In this document: positions 6,876-13,647 of the stretch, piece by piece
Layout: each line of letters begins with the position of its first letter
Position numbering within the stretch: the stretch's first letter is position 1
NCBI GenBank assembly: GCA_900547685.1
Contig: URHS01000038.1
Coordinates: 1-22,333, forward strand
Reading direction: 5' to 3'
Source: an uncultured Blautia sp.
GTDB taxonomy: Bacteria; Bacillota; Clostridia; Lachnospirales; Lachnospiraceae
DNA: 22,333 nt
Notes under the pieces: model-generated
The model's database searches: none
Told to the model about the DNA's origin: nothing
Seen by the model: only the letters and a program-made list of their open reading frames with translations
Made by a program: the position numbers and the translations under genes

Positions 6876-7088
6876 TTAATTTACCCTTTCATTCAAAATC
6901 TGTTCCAGTTCTGCAATTTTCTTTTCCTGATCATCTGTCCTGATACCACTTAAAATAACATTACAAGTTGCTGTGATACTATTCGCTGTCTTGGTATCAA
7001 GTTCACCTTTATATGTCATATTTGCCACCTTTGCAAGTGCTTTTCTAATATTATCCGGGGTATCAAGTTTCAAGTTTCGTTTTGCCAT
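6876..7088 (-). CDS. Small helical hypothetical protein of the capsid operon, 70 aa
   Basis: The protein is basic at the start (MAKRNLKLDTPDNIRKALAK) and then has a KGELDTKTANSITATCNVIL segment and a C-terminal heptad-like helix (KKIAELEQILNERV). I recall short proteins with this 'L.T...IRKALAK..N....GELD...AN' pattern in Firmicutes phages and plasmids, always of unknown function. DNA or capsid binding is possible. It has a good GGGG-type ribosome site and is packed between neighbours. Confidence 0.7.
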   Translation of the reverse strand: MAKRNLKLDTPDNIRKALAKVANMTYKGELDTKTANSITATCNVILSGIRTDDQEKKIAELEQILNERVN

Positions 7089-7099
7089 TATGTTCCCCC

Positions 7100-7354
7100 C
7101 TATAAATCATCTAAAACAATTGAAGTTCCGTACTTGCTAGGATATTTTTTTGCAACCATATCAAGTGTATCAATAGCAGCACCTTTTGAATCACAGGTAA
7201 ACACTAATTGTTTATGTTGGTCTGCATAATCCCATAATTGGATTATTAAACTCCATTTACCATCCCTGTTTCCTGACGGAAGTATAATACCTTCTCTTAT
7301 TGCCATGTCCCCCTGTTGATAATTACCTGCTTTTACACAAATCCTATTTGCCAT
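7100..7354 (-). CDS. Hypothetical protein of the capsid operon, 84 aa
   Basis: No family is recognised. The protein MANRICVKAGNYQQGDMAIR... looks like a small beta-rich domain: alternating hydrophobic strands (WSLIIQLWDYA, KQLVFTC) and a short helix ending at VLDDL. Its start overlaps the stop of the upstream gene in a TAATG, which implies translational coupling. It has no catalytic motif. In position it would be a minor head or decoration protein. Confidence 0.7.
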   Translation of the reverse strand: MANRICVKAGNYQQGDMAIREGIILPSGNRDGKWSLIIQLWDYADQHKQLVFTCDSKGAAIDTLDMVAKKYPSKYGTSIVLDDL

Positions 7355-7581
7355 TATGTCCCACCTCCTGTATGATAATTTACACCTTTCGTATCGTCTG
7401 TTAGTTCATCTTCACCATATATGATTACTGCACTATATGGTCTATCTCCATACAGTTCTTCTAACTCTCTTTCTACCTGACAAGCGGTTGCTTCATCCGG
7501 CACTATAAAAGGAGCAAATGTTATAACAATATCTCTTATTTTCTTCTTTACCTTAATAATCAACCTATCTAAATGTTTCAT
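7354..7581 (-). CDS. Hypothetical protein directly after the capsid gene, 75 aa
   Basis: The protein starts MKHLDRLIIKVKKKIRDIVI (basic helix), has a hydrophobic strand (TFAPFIV) and an acidic second half with YSAVIIYGEDELTDDTKG, and ends in HTGGGT. No domain is recognised. It begins about 70 bases after the capsid stop and is coupled to the next gene by a TAATG overlap. The place after the capsid gene often holds head-tail connectors in phages, but this is far shorter than a standard connector. Confidence 0.7.
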   Translation of the reverse strand: MKHLDRLIIKVKKKIRDIVITFAPFIVPDEATACQVERELEELYGDRPYSAVIIYGEDELTDDTKGVNYHTGGGT

Positions 7582-7647
7582 CTATTTCACCTTTCAAAAA
7601 TGCTCCCGGCAAGGAGGAAACCGGGAGCATATACCAAAATAATACTA

Positions 7648-8484
7648 TTATGCAGTTACTGCCTGATAATAAATAGCCTTTGCTTTATTATCTAACACAA
7701 AAGCATCATAACAAATTCTTCCTTCCACCAGTGAACCACTAATACCCGGTGGATCCTGATGGATTTTGTAATCTTCCAATTTAGTAGGTGCAACTGTAGC
7801 AACCGGATGAGCAATCATAAAGCCGAAGTTTTCAGGAAGCCTTGAAGATGGCACTTTGATAATATTGCATCCATCAATTGTAGCAATAACACCTTTTACC
7901 CTCATTTCATTAGAAATATCTGTTTCCATGATGATATCTTTACACTGTTTCATCAGAAGATAAACATCAGGTGTTACCACAATAACTCTGCTTGTTTCCG
8001 GCACATCTGCATCATCAAGTACAGCATTTCCTTTAATAATTTCTAAATAAATATTTTCAGGGGTAAGTTTTACCGCACTTGGTTTTGTTCCTGCCTTGCT
8101 GCACATTACCCCATACACATAAGAATCAACCTCCGGAATAACAACTTCACGCTGCTGTCTTTCCAATGCAGAAGCAGCCTGTACCTGTTTCTTTGTTTCA
8201 TCTGTATCTAGTTTGTCAATAGCAAATGTGAAAGAACGGTCTTTCGTCAATGTCATTTCTTCGGTTACTGCATCAAGCCCTTGAATCTGCCCATACCGGG
8301 AGTTATTGCCCCCTGTACCTGATCTGTCATAATCATTCATTTCTGCTGTAGTGACTTTATACACTTTGATAGTATGTGCACCTGTCCAATCAAAATCAGT
8401 ATTGGTCAGGAGTGATTTTTTACTTTCCGCTGTGAATTTTTCATCCACATACGGTTCAAATTTAGTTGCTAACTGAATAGCCAT
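7648..8484 (-). CDS. Phage-type major capsid protein (HK97-like fold expected)
   Basis: The 278-aa protein starts MAIQLATKFEPYVDEKFTAE and includes the segment VTEEMTLTKDRSFTFAIDKL, a common strand pair after the N-terminal arm of Firmicutes coat proteins. It also has VPETSRVIVVTPDVYLLMKQ, a GCNIIKVPSSRLP segment, and a C-terminal YDAFVLDNKAKAIYYQ that is typical of coat proteins. Length fits the family. It directly follows the scaffold gene with a short gap, the standard scaffold-capsid order. No protease gene is present, so the shell would mature without cleavage. The fold is inferred from resemblance, not modelled. Confidence 0.85.
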   Translation of the reverse strand: MAIQLATKFEPYVDEKFTAESKKSLLTNTDFDWTGAHTIKVYKVTTAEMNDYDRSGTGGNNSRYGQIQGLDAVTEEMTLTKDRSFTFAIDKLDTDETKKQVQAASALERQQREVVIPEVDSYVYGVMCSKAGTKPSAVKLTPENIYLEIIKGNAVLDDADVPETSRVIVVTPDVYLLMKQCKDIIMETDISNEMRVKGVIATIDGCNIIKVPSSRLPENFGFMIAHPVATVAPTKLEDYKIHQDPPGISGSLVEGRICYDAFVLDNKAKAIYYQAVTA

Positions 8485-8501
8485 TATTTAATCAATCCTT
8501 T

Positions 8502-8912
8502 CTATTTCAGCCCCATAGCCTCACGCAACGGATCACCAAAAACGCCATTCTTCCCTCTTGGAAGTGTGTTCTCAATGACATGCCTCTGGGGTAGTTTATT
8601 ATGTTCAGTCTGTTCATTGTCTTTGAACCCTCTGGTATTTTCTATTACATCAATAGCAGCTTTTAGGGATTCTTCATCATCATATCTAAGAACGCTTGCT
8701 AAGTTCTTCGGAAGTCCTTTTTCTGCAAGAAGTTCCTTTGCCCTGATCTGCATTTCCCTTTTATTCAATTCTTCTTCCCTTTTATTCAGTGCCTGCTCAT
8801 TGCTTGCCTTTGCTTCTGCCAGTCTTTTACCAACAATAGCGTTCACCTGCTCCTGTGTAAAGGTTTTTTCCTGCTGTTCCGTCGCAGTCCCGGTTGTGTT
8901 CTGATTTTCCAT
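8502..8912 (-). CDS. Capsid scaffolding protein (DUF4355-like)
   Basis: The 136-aa protein has the usual scaffold design. A Gln/Thr-rich disordered head leads into FTQEQVNAIVGKRLAEAKAS, then a long charged coiled coil (LNKREEELNKREMQIRAKEL), a helical domain GLPKNLASVLRYDDEESLKA, and a basic C-terminal tail (PRGKNGVFGDPLREAMGLK) that would bind the coat protein. It is slightly shorter than most family members. It is the first gene after a strong promoter and a structured leader, with AAAGGG as ribosome site. Confidence 0.85.
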   Translation of the reverse strand: MENQNTTGTATEQQEKTFTQEQVNAIVGKRLAEAKASNEQALNKREEELNKREMQIRAKELLAEKGLPKNLASVLRYDDEESLKAAIDVIENTRGFKDNEQTEHNKLPQRHVIENTLPRGKNGVFGDPLREAMGLK

Positions 8913-8966
8913 AATTTTTCCCTTTCTCTTTTACGTCTTCGGTAGACTATTTTTCCAAACAAATAA

Positions 8967-9054
8967 GGCATGAGATAACCAAAAGATTTGATTATTCCCA
9001 TGCCCTGAAATCAAGACTAACACCCTTCGTGCGGTACTCATGCCATATTTATTT
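8967..9054 (-). ncRNA. Structured leader of the capsid operon mRNA
   Basis: The predicted transcript starts near 9054 and begins with GGCATGAG (9044-9037), which pairs perfectly with CTCATGCC (8974-8967) to enclose about 60 nt. The stem is followed by TTATTTGTTT, a weak T-rich tail, so this could be an attenuator, a packaging signal or a protein-binding leader. The leader from the start site to the scaffold ATG is about 140 nt. No known riboswitch was recognised. Confidence 0.45.
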
Positions 9055-9060
9055 ATGGTC

Positions 9061-9089
9061 AGAATACCATATATAGGGGATATAGTCAA
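9061..9089 (-). promoter_or_regulatory. Strong promoter of the scaffold-capsid operon
   Basis: The minus strand reads TTGACT (9089-9084), a 17-base spacer, then TATTCT (9066-9061) preceded by TGG (extended minus 10). It gives the structural genes their own host-type sigma-70 start, separate from the early operon. Confidence 0.75.
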
Positions 9090-9099
9090 GAAAAACCGC

Positions 9100-9267
9100 T
9101 TATTTAGTGAGCTTATGCGACATTGGTACTGTCAAAACCGTATGCCTAAACCCGTCTTTTGGTGCAGTTTCACGCACTTTTGTATCTGGAAACAGCCGTT
9201 TTACTGCCGCTTCATGTTGCAATTTCTTATCTAGTTCATTCTCTGAATATGTAACTCTAATCTTCAT
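9100..9267 (-). CDS. Small hypothetical protein, 55 aa
   Basis: The frame starts MKIRVTYSENELDKKLQHEA and ends MSHKLTK, with an AGGGG ribosome site 7 bases before the ATG. A first strand, a helix with lysines, and a second strand (GFRHTVLTVPMS) suggest a compact alpha-beta fold. I recall similar 'MKIRV.Y....EL' proteins in Firmicutes phages and plasmids, all of unknown function. The promoter of the capsid operon begins just downstream of its stop. Confidence 0.7.
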   Translation of the reverse strand: MKIRVTYSENELDKKLQHEAAVKRLFPDTKVRETAPKDGFRHTVLTVPMSHKLTK

Positions 9268-9380
9268 ATATGCACCCCTATTTGTTTGTTTTGAAAATCG
9301 GTAAAAGTTGCATATTATACCACCGTCCGATTCAGGTGCTGCAACACCGTTCCCGGAAGGGTGGCAAAATATTTTATTGT

Positions 9381-9566
9381 TTACTCTACTCTTTCATAAA
9401 CTGTTCCGTTGCTAATCTGATATTCCATGGTGTGAAGCTTCCCTTTACTTTCCTTCATAGCTCTGATTACAACATCATTATCAGAGACTTCCACACCTGT
9501 AATATAGCTCCCCTTCATTTCTCTCATTACTTCTAATTCACAATTTACAAATACTTTTTTCTTCAT
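9381..9566 (-). CDS. Small hypothetical protein, 61 aa
   Basis: The protein MKKKVFVNCELEVMREMKGS... is a likely all-beta mini-domain with alternating hydrophobic residues (GVEVSDNDVVIRAMKESKG, then LHTMEYQISNGTVYERVE). It has a good AGAGAGG ribosome site 9 bases upstream. No motif is recognised. It lies between the putative replication-origin stretch and the capsid promoter and is probably early-expressed. Confidence 0.65.
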   Translation of the reverse strand: MKKKVFVNCELEVMREMKGSYITGVEVSDNDVVIRAMKESKGKLHTMEYQISNGTVYERVE

Positions 9567-9624
9567 AGTCTTTTACCTCTCTTTTATTCAAATTTTATTA
9601 AAATAAAAAATATGTTCCAGAACC

Positions 9625-9641
9625 CATATAATCGCTATATG
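9625..9641. repeat. AT-rich palindromic site, copy B
   Basis: CATATAATCGCTATATG is a palindrome (CATATA, five-base centre, TATATG) that recurs with two changes at 6557-6573. It lies in the intergenic stretch 9567-9741. Confidence 0.5.
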
Positions 9642-9668
9642 CACATTTTTAATTGACAGTTGATAAAA

Positions 9669-9756
9669 TACACCGCCACATGGTAAACTATGGTTGTTCA
9701 GGTTATATGTTTACCATATGGCAAGCCCTTATGTAAATTGATTATGTAAGGGCTAT
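9669..9756. other. Inverted repeats in an early-region gap, possible replication origin
   Basis: CCACATGGTAAAC (about 9675-9687) and GTTTACCATATGG (about 9709-9721) form an inverted repeat matching at 12 of 13 positions. Directly after it AGCCCTTA pairs with TAAGGGCT (about 9724-9754), followed by ATTTTTATT on the plus strand. This second stem overlaps the 3' end of the gene at 9742-9924. The cluster of stems close to a primase-helicase operon would suit an origin; a plus-strand terminator is the simpler reading of the second stem. Confidence 0.4.
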
Positions 9757-9924
9757 TTTTATTAAATTAAACACCTTTTCCATAAATAATCTTGTGTGTT
9801 CATCTATAGCATCTAGGCTTTTCTTTCTCCATTTTTCAAACTCTTCCTCTGTAAAAGAAGCAGCTATTTTTGTCATTTCCACAATTTGTGGGAACTTCTC
9901 CATAATTATATCTTTTTCAGTCAT
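9742..9924 (-). CDS. Small helical hypothetical protein, 60 aa
   Basis: I chose the ATG at 9924 because GAGGTG lies the right distance upstream; an ATG at 9945 overlaps the upstream stop and would add seven residues. The protein MTEKDIIMEKFPQIVEMTKI... is wholly alpha-helical and charged, with EEEFEKWRKKSLDAIDEHTR in the middle. No family is recognised. It is part of the early operon below the primase-helicase. Its last codons fall inside a stem-loop. Confidence 0.65.
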   Translation of the reverse strand: MTEKDIIMEKFPQIVEMTKIAASFTEEEFEKWRKKSLDAIDEHTRLFMEKVFNLIKIALT

Positions 9925-9937
9925 TGCGTGATCACCT

Positions 9938-10300
9938 CTATTCATTTTTCAAAAATGTCTGTAGCAAGGTACGAACATAGAATAATTCTTTATTGCTTAT
10001 TCCATGCAGCATGTCATAAATATCAATGTAAATATTATACCCATCAATGCTTTCTTGAACATCTTCCCAAAAACCATACAGTAAATTATAAACTTCTGGA
10101 ATTTTTCCTTCTTCAAATAAATCTAATAATAACCGTATTGATTCAGCAGAATTTGACACCGAACCCTCTTCACGTATTTGCTCATCTTCTTCTAAAATTT
10201 CCGCAACCCTCTGCATGTCCCTCAAATCCTGTACATCTTCAAGTTTACTTACAATATTTTTGATAGCTGCCCTATGCTGTTTCTTAGTCAATTTTTTCAT
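9938..10300 (-). CDS. Hypothetical protein of the early operon, 120 aa
   Basis: No family is recognised. It starts MKKLTKKQHRAAIKNIVSKL and continues as a series of acidic helices (RVAEILEEDEQIREEG, SIRLLLDLFEEGKIPEVYNL) rich in Leu and Tyr, ending YVRTLLQTFLKNE. It has no signal peptide or membrane span. It lies in a compact minus-strand operon with the primase-helicase, so a replication or anti-host role is possible but unproven. Confidence 0.7.
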   Translation of the reverse strand: MKKLTKKQHRAAIKNIVSKLEDVQDLRDMQRVAEILEEDEQIREEGSVSNSAESIRLLLDLFEEGKIPEVYNLLYGFWEDVQESIDGYNIYIDIYDMLHGISNKELFYVRTLLQTFLKNE

Positions 10301-10320
10301 ATCGTTTACCTAACCTTTCT

Positions 10321-10518
10321 TTATTCTGCCGCACATACATTTCTTAAACCGGGAATGTTACAAGGTATTTCTGCCAGTTTTCTACATTCTGCCAAACGCT
10401 CAGGTGTATAAAGTTCTGGATTTCTTCTCTCACATTCCTCTATCACTGCTAATTCCTCTTCATTGCTCATCATCCGAAGATTTAATACTGGAACTTTCAC
10501 ATGATCTGTTTTCTTCAT
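10321..10518 (-). CDS. Small hypothetical protein of the early operon, 65 aa
   Basis: The protein starts MKKTDHVKVPVLNLRMMSNE and includes ELAVIEECERRNPELYTPER, and ends with PCNIPGLRNVCAAE. The helix-turn look and the two cysteines near the end do not match a motif I know. An AAAGGT-type ribosome site precedes it, 20 bases after the upstream gene. Confidence 0.65.
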   Translation of the reverse strand: MKKTDHVKVPVLNLRMMSNEEELAVIEECERRNPELYTPERLAECRKLAEIPCNIPGLRNVCAAE

Positions 10519-10537
10519 CTCTGTTTACCTACCTTTC

Positions 10538-10867
10538 TTAACAAAATTTTATAATCTCTTCCATACATTCTTTTAAATATCCTGGAGCAAGGTACAACTG
10601 TTGCAATGGCTGACAGTTTGAATCCACCTCAACAACGGACATTACTAACTTATCTTGTTTCGCATATTCAATAATAAGGTTGCTTGTTAAATCTTGGTCT
10701 GTCATTCCTTTATACTGATATGCAGCTAAATTGATGTGTTTATCAACTCCCTTTTCTTTGTAATCGACCACCAACAAACGTTTCTTCGGTGCATTCTCCC
10801 CGAATGGACTTAACAGCGTATCCATAATTTCGGATTTCTCTAATAAATTTTTATCAAATTTTCTCAT
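10538..10867 (-). CDS. Hypothetical protein of the early operon, 109 aa
   Basis: I chose the ATG at 10867 since AGGTGAGAAT precedes it; a longer frame starting at 10951 would begin inside A-rich spacer without a ribosome site. The protein starts MRKFDKNLLEKSEIMDTLLS and has a beta-rich centre (KKRLLVVDYKEKGVDKHINL) and a VMSVVEVDSNCQPLQQLYL segment. Family unknown. It is the first gene after the primase-helicase. Confidence 0.65.
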   Translation of the reverse strand: MRKFDKNLLEKSEIMDTLLSPFGENAPKKRLLVVDYKEKGVDKHINLAAYQYKGMTDQDLTSNLIIEYAKQDKLVMSVVEVDSNCQPLQQLYLAPGYLKECMEEIIKFC

Positions 10868-10969
10868 ATTCTCACCTTTCATATATAACATTACTATTTC
10901 TTTCATTCCTTTTGTTGCTACTCTCATGAAATCAAGAAACAAAAGAAACAAAAAGAATAGTGGTATATA

Positions 10970-12679
10970 TCAACTTGTCATTTCTACTTTGTGTACTTTT
11001 GAAGCCTTCCCCTTGCTAATTTCTGTATGTACAATCTTATCACTGTATAAAAATCCTTGTATTCTTGCTAATTCCTTCCCCAGTTTTTGAGAAGTTAAGT
11101 CAATAGGAGCTCCATATTCCCGGCTTTTTTCAAGAATTTCATTACAGCGTCCCTGCCAGATACCATTATTTTCTTCCAGTAACTTCAAAAGCGTTTTTCT
11201 GATATTGCCTGTTAGATATTCTGCATATTTCAATTCATTTTCTTGCTTTGCTGCTTCTAGTTCATAATTATCACCCTGACGTATCCATTTACATAAATCT
11301 TTATTAAATATAACAGGGTATTCTTCAAAGGTAACATCACGCCCGGTCACTGACATTTTTGTGAGCGTGTCACTCCGTTTTTCTTTTGTCAAAACGATCA
11401 TATCATCCGCTGCACCTGCAACACCGTATGTACCAGTTATATTTGCAAAAGGGTCTGTAGGGTCTATTCCTTTTCTTGTATGTGTAACAAGAATAACTGA
11501 AATATTACGCTGATCAGCAAATTTCTTTAACTCTCCAGCTTCACGTGAATCTATAGCATAAGCTGATTCCTTCCCGTTAGGTATTCCCCTGATTTTCACA
11601 AATGTATCAATAATGACCAATTTTGTTTCAGGATGTTTATCTAAGAAATCTTCCAAATATTCTATAAACCCATCCCCTAAGGGTGGGACATCTATCGCAA
11701 TTTCAAGTCCTGCCGGAAATGGTTTTCCATTGGTAATCTTCAACATACGTTCTTTTAATCGATCTAATCTGTCTTCTAACGCAAGATAAAGAACACCGCA
11801 TTGATTTGTAGGAAATCCCATAAAGTCTGTACCAGATGCAACAGCTATACTTAAATCAAGCATCATCCATGATTTCCCGTATTTTGGTGGACTTGCGACC
11901 AATTCCAACCCAATAGGAATCAGTTTATCAACAACAAATTCTGTTGGTTTTATTTCAGTCTGAAATAGTTCAGCAGCATTGATTGTTTTTAATCCACGAT
12001 TTTCTAAATCTTTGAATGTCTCATCTCTTAAAATTGTAACCAATTCACTTTCCGGCAATGGCTCAGAAAAAATATACTTATTCGTATTAAAAATAATACG
12101 CTCAATTATTTCTCTATCAAACTTCGTGTTATATACAAAATTTGTTACCATTTTTGAAAGAACACTGTTTCTTCCACCCTCTGCCATTCCAAAAGGTTCA
12201 GCAGAAGAATTAACCGGGTATAGTTCTTCTGGTATTTCCTGAATCTGTTCAGGCTCATACAGTGGTGGAAAACGAGCCACCCCATTACACTTTAGACGGA
12301 TAAAGGTTGAACCACCATGCAGATCAGCTATAAACCCACACGCAAGTTTTATATCTTGACCATCTTTAAATTTCCAGTTCTTTGGCTTTTTCCAAATACT
12401 GTGAATTTGATTATTTTCAGGATTTTCAAAAATTAGAGATTCCCAATCATTATCTACTGCCATATTCCAAAAAGCATCTGATAATTCTTTTGAATCAAAA
12501 CTAATGTCAATGAAATCCTGGTTCAGCACCGTACCACAGTTTTCATCATTTTTGACATCTTCCCATGAATGCCCCGGCATACCTTTTATTTTTTCAGCCG
12601 GAACACATTTCCCGTTATCGTCTAACTTTCCATGGAAATATGTCTTAAATGCTTCTGAATTTCCTTTCCATTCATTCAT
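10970..12679 (-). CDS. Primase-helicase: primase-type N-terminus plus RecA-like RepA/AAA_25 ATPase
   Basis: At 569 aa this is the replication protein of the element. Residues of about 1-140 look like a reduced prim-pol-type region. Residues 165-230 match the primase C-terminal helical module (GGRNSVLSKMVTNFVY, N200, PLPESELVTILRDE). Residues 245-470 are a RecA-like hexameric ATPase with Walker A SPPKYGKS (263-270), Walker B KLVIIDTF (353-360) and the ILVTHTRK motif (396-403). The rest is a winged-helix-like tail. Such proteins unwind and prime element DNA during replication of satellites and plasmids. It begins just after the Cro-like gene with an AAAGGT ribosome site. Confidence 0.85.
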   Translation of the reverse strand: MNEWKGNSEAFKTYFHGKLDDNGKCVPAEKIKGMPGHSWEDVKNDENCGTVLNQDFIDISFDSKELSDAFWNMAVDNDWESLIFENPENNQIHSIWKKPKNWKFKDGQDIKLACGFIADLHGGSTFIRLKCNGVARFPPLYEPEQIQEIPEELYPVNSSAEPFGMAEGGRNSVLSKMVTNFVYNTKFDREIIERIIFNTNKYIFSEPLPESELVTILRDETFKDLENRGLKTINAAELFQTEIKPTEFVVDKLIPIGLELVASPPKYGKSWMMLDLSIAVASGTDFMGFPTNQCGVLYLALEDRLDRLKERMLKITNGKPFPAGLEIAIDVPPLGDGFIEYLEDFLDKHPETKLVIIDTFVKIRGIPNGKESAYAIDSREAGELKKFADQRNISVILVTHTRKGIDPTDPFANITGTYGVAGAADDMIVLTKEKRSDTLTKMSVTGRDVTFEEYPVIFNKDLCKWIRQGDNYELEAAKQENELKYAEYLTGNIRKTLLKLLEENNGIWQGRCNEILEKSREYGAPIDLTSQKLGKELARIQGFLYSDKIVHTEISKGKASKVHKVEMTS

Positions 12680-12694
12680 CTCTAAGTTACCTTT

Positions 12695-12904
12695 CTACAT
12701 ATTTTCGTTTTCCATGTCAATTAGCTTTTCAACAGGAACATCAAGTGCCTTTGCAATTTTTCTTGCTGTTGCATCAGAGCAAGATTTACCATTTTTAATA
12801 AAATTGATTGTCGTTCTTGAAACCCCTGATATTGTAGCAAGCTGTTTTTGGGTAATGTCCCGCTTTGTCAACTCTGTGACCAGTTTGATTCTGTTAATCC
12901 TCAT
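12695..12904 (-). CDS. Cro-like XRE-family DNA-binding protein
   Basis: The 69-aa protein is a single helix-turn-helix of the XRE type: TQKQLATISGVSRTTINFIK is the recognition part, followed by ATARKIAKALDVPVEKLID. It lacks the C-terminal domain of a repressor and therefore fits Cro or an activator of the early operon it heads. It is transcribed away from the repressor gene at 13047, from a promoter that overlaps that gene's promoter. An AAGGAG ribosome site lies 7 bases upstream. Confidence 0.85.
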   Translation of the reverse strand: MRINRIKLVTELTKRDITQKQLATISGVSRTTINFIKNGKSCSDATARKIAKALDVPVEKLIDMENENM

Positions 12905-12919
12905 TGTATTTCTCCTTTC

Positions 12920-13019
12920 TTTTCAATATTGAAAATTTTATTGACATTATTATAATAATTCTCTATAATGAAAATGTCAATACATTTGTTTTAAAATATT
13001 TTCACTTCTGAAAAAATAT
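12920..13019. promoter_or_regulatory. Switch region with overlapping divergent promoters and operator palindromes
   Basis: On the plus strand TTGACA (12941-12946), 17 bases and TATAAT (12964-12969) form a perfect consensus promoter for the repressor. On the minus strand TTGACA (12980-12975), 17 bases and TATTAT (12957-12952) form one for the Cro-like gene. The two cover the same 40 bp and so cannot be occupied at once. ATTGACATT and AATGTCAAT make perfect 9-bp arms around them. A perfect palindrome TTTTCAATATTGAAAA (12920-12935) and an imperfect one at 12997-13019 (ATATTTTCA, then TGAAAAAATAT) flank the pair and are likely operators. Confidence 0.8.
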
Positions 13020-13046
13020 GGTATCATACAAGAGGAGGTGAAAAGT

Positions 13047-13502
13047 TTGGGAGTTAATGAACTTGTACAAATAGGTACTAGAATTAAAGAATTACGTTTA
13101 AAAAGAGGATTGAAGCAAAAAGAATTGGCTGATAAAGTTCAAATTCCATATAGTACATTTGCTAATTATGAGAATAACAAAAGAGAACCCAATCAAGAAC
13201 AAATCGAAAAAATTGCAGAAGCTCTTGGGGTTACTTCTTACAATCTTTTAGGAATTTCCACAGAGCAATTACTACAGCCATTAAAAAATGAAGTCAAATT
13301 TTTAAATTATCTTTCATCTTTGGGATATGAGTATGTTGATACATTTTTGGATAATGACTATGGATATGATAGATGTATTCACATAATCTCTGAAAATAAA
13401 GATATTCCTCTCACTAAAGAAGAATATGAAAACCTAAAAAGAAATATAAAAAATGACATTGATTTAGAAATTGAACGTTTAAGACAATACAAACGCATAT
13501 AG
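13047..13502 (+). CDS. CI-like XRE-family repressor
   Basis: I chose TTG at 13047 because AGGAGG ends 8 bases before it; the GTG at 13038 overlaps that site. The 151-aa protein has an N-terminal XRE helix-turn-helix (RIKELRLKRGLKQKELADKV, then STFANYENNKREPNQEQIEK) and an acidic C-terminal part (about 75-151) without a LexA-type protease Ser-Lys pair. It therefore is probably not cleaved in the SOS response and could be lifted by a helper-phage protein, as in known satellites. It points toward the integrase gene and away from the Cro-like gene. Confidence 0.85.
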   Translation: MGVNELVQIGTRIKELRLKRGLKQKELADKVQIPYSTFANYENNKREPNQEQIEKIAEALGVTSYNLLGISTEQLLQPLKNEVKFLNYLSSLGYEYVDTFLDNDYGYDRCIHIISENKDIPLTKEEYENLKRNIKNDIDLEIERLRQYKRI

Positions 13503-13505
13503 TCA

Positions 13506-13537
13506 AAAACCGCCCCTGTTGCAGCAGGAACGGTTTT
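13506..13537 (+). terminator. Probable terminator after the repressor gene
   Basis: AAAACCG pairs with CGGTTTT and CCTG with CAGG inside it. The T run is part of the stem, so termination may be incomplete and some transcription could reach the integrase. Confidence 0.6.
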
Positions 13538-13560
13538 GAATAGATGTAACCCATAAACCT

Positions 13561-13614
13561 ATAAAGGAATATGTGATACTTCCAAGACAAAATTAGTATA
13601 GCACATTCCTTTAT
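13561..13614 (+). repeat. Long inverted repeat before the integrase gene
   Basis: ATAAAGGAATATGTGATAC (13561-13579) and GTATAGCACATTCCTTTAT (13596-13614) are inverted copies with a perfect outer 10 bp and a few inner mismatches. The stem lies 20-30 bases before the integrase ribosome site and could control its translation or bind a recombination factor. Confidence 0.6.
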
Positions 13615-13647
13615 TAAATGCACCCATTTTTAGAAAGGAATGATACT

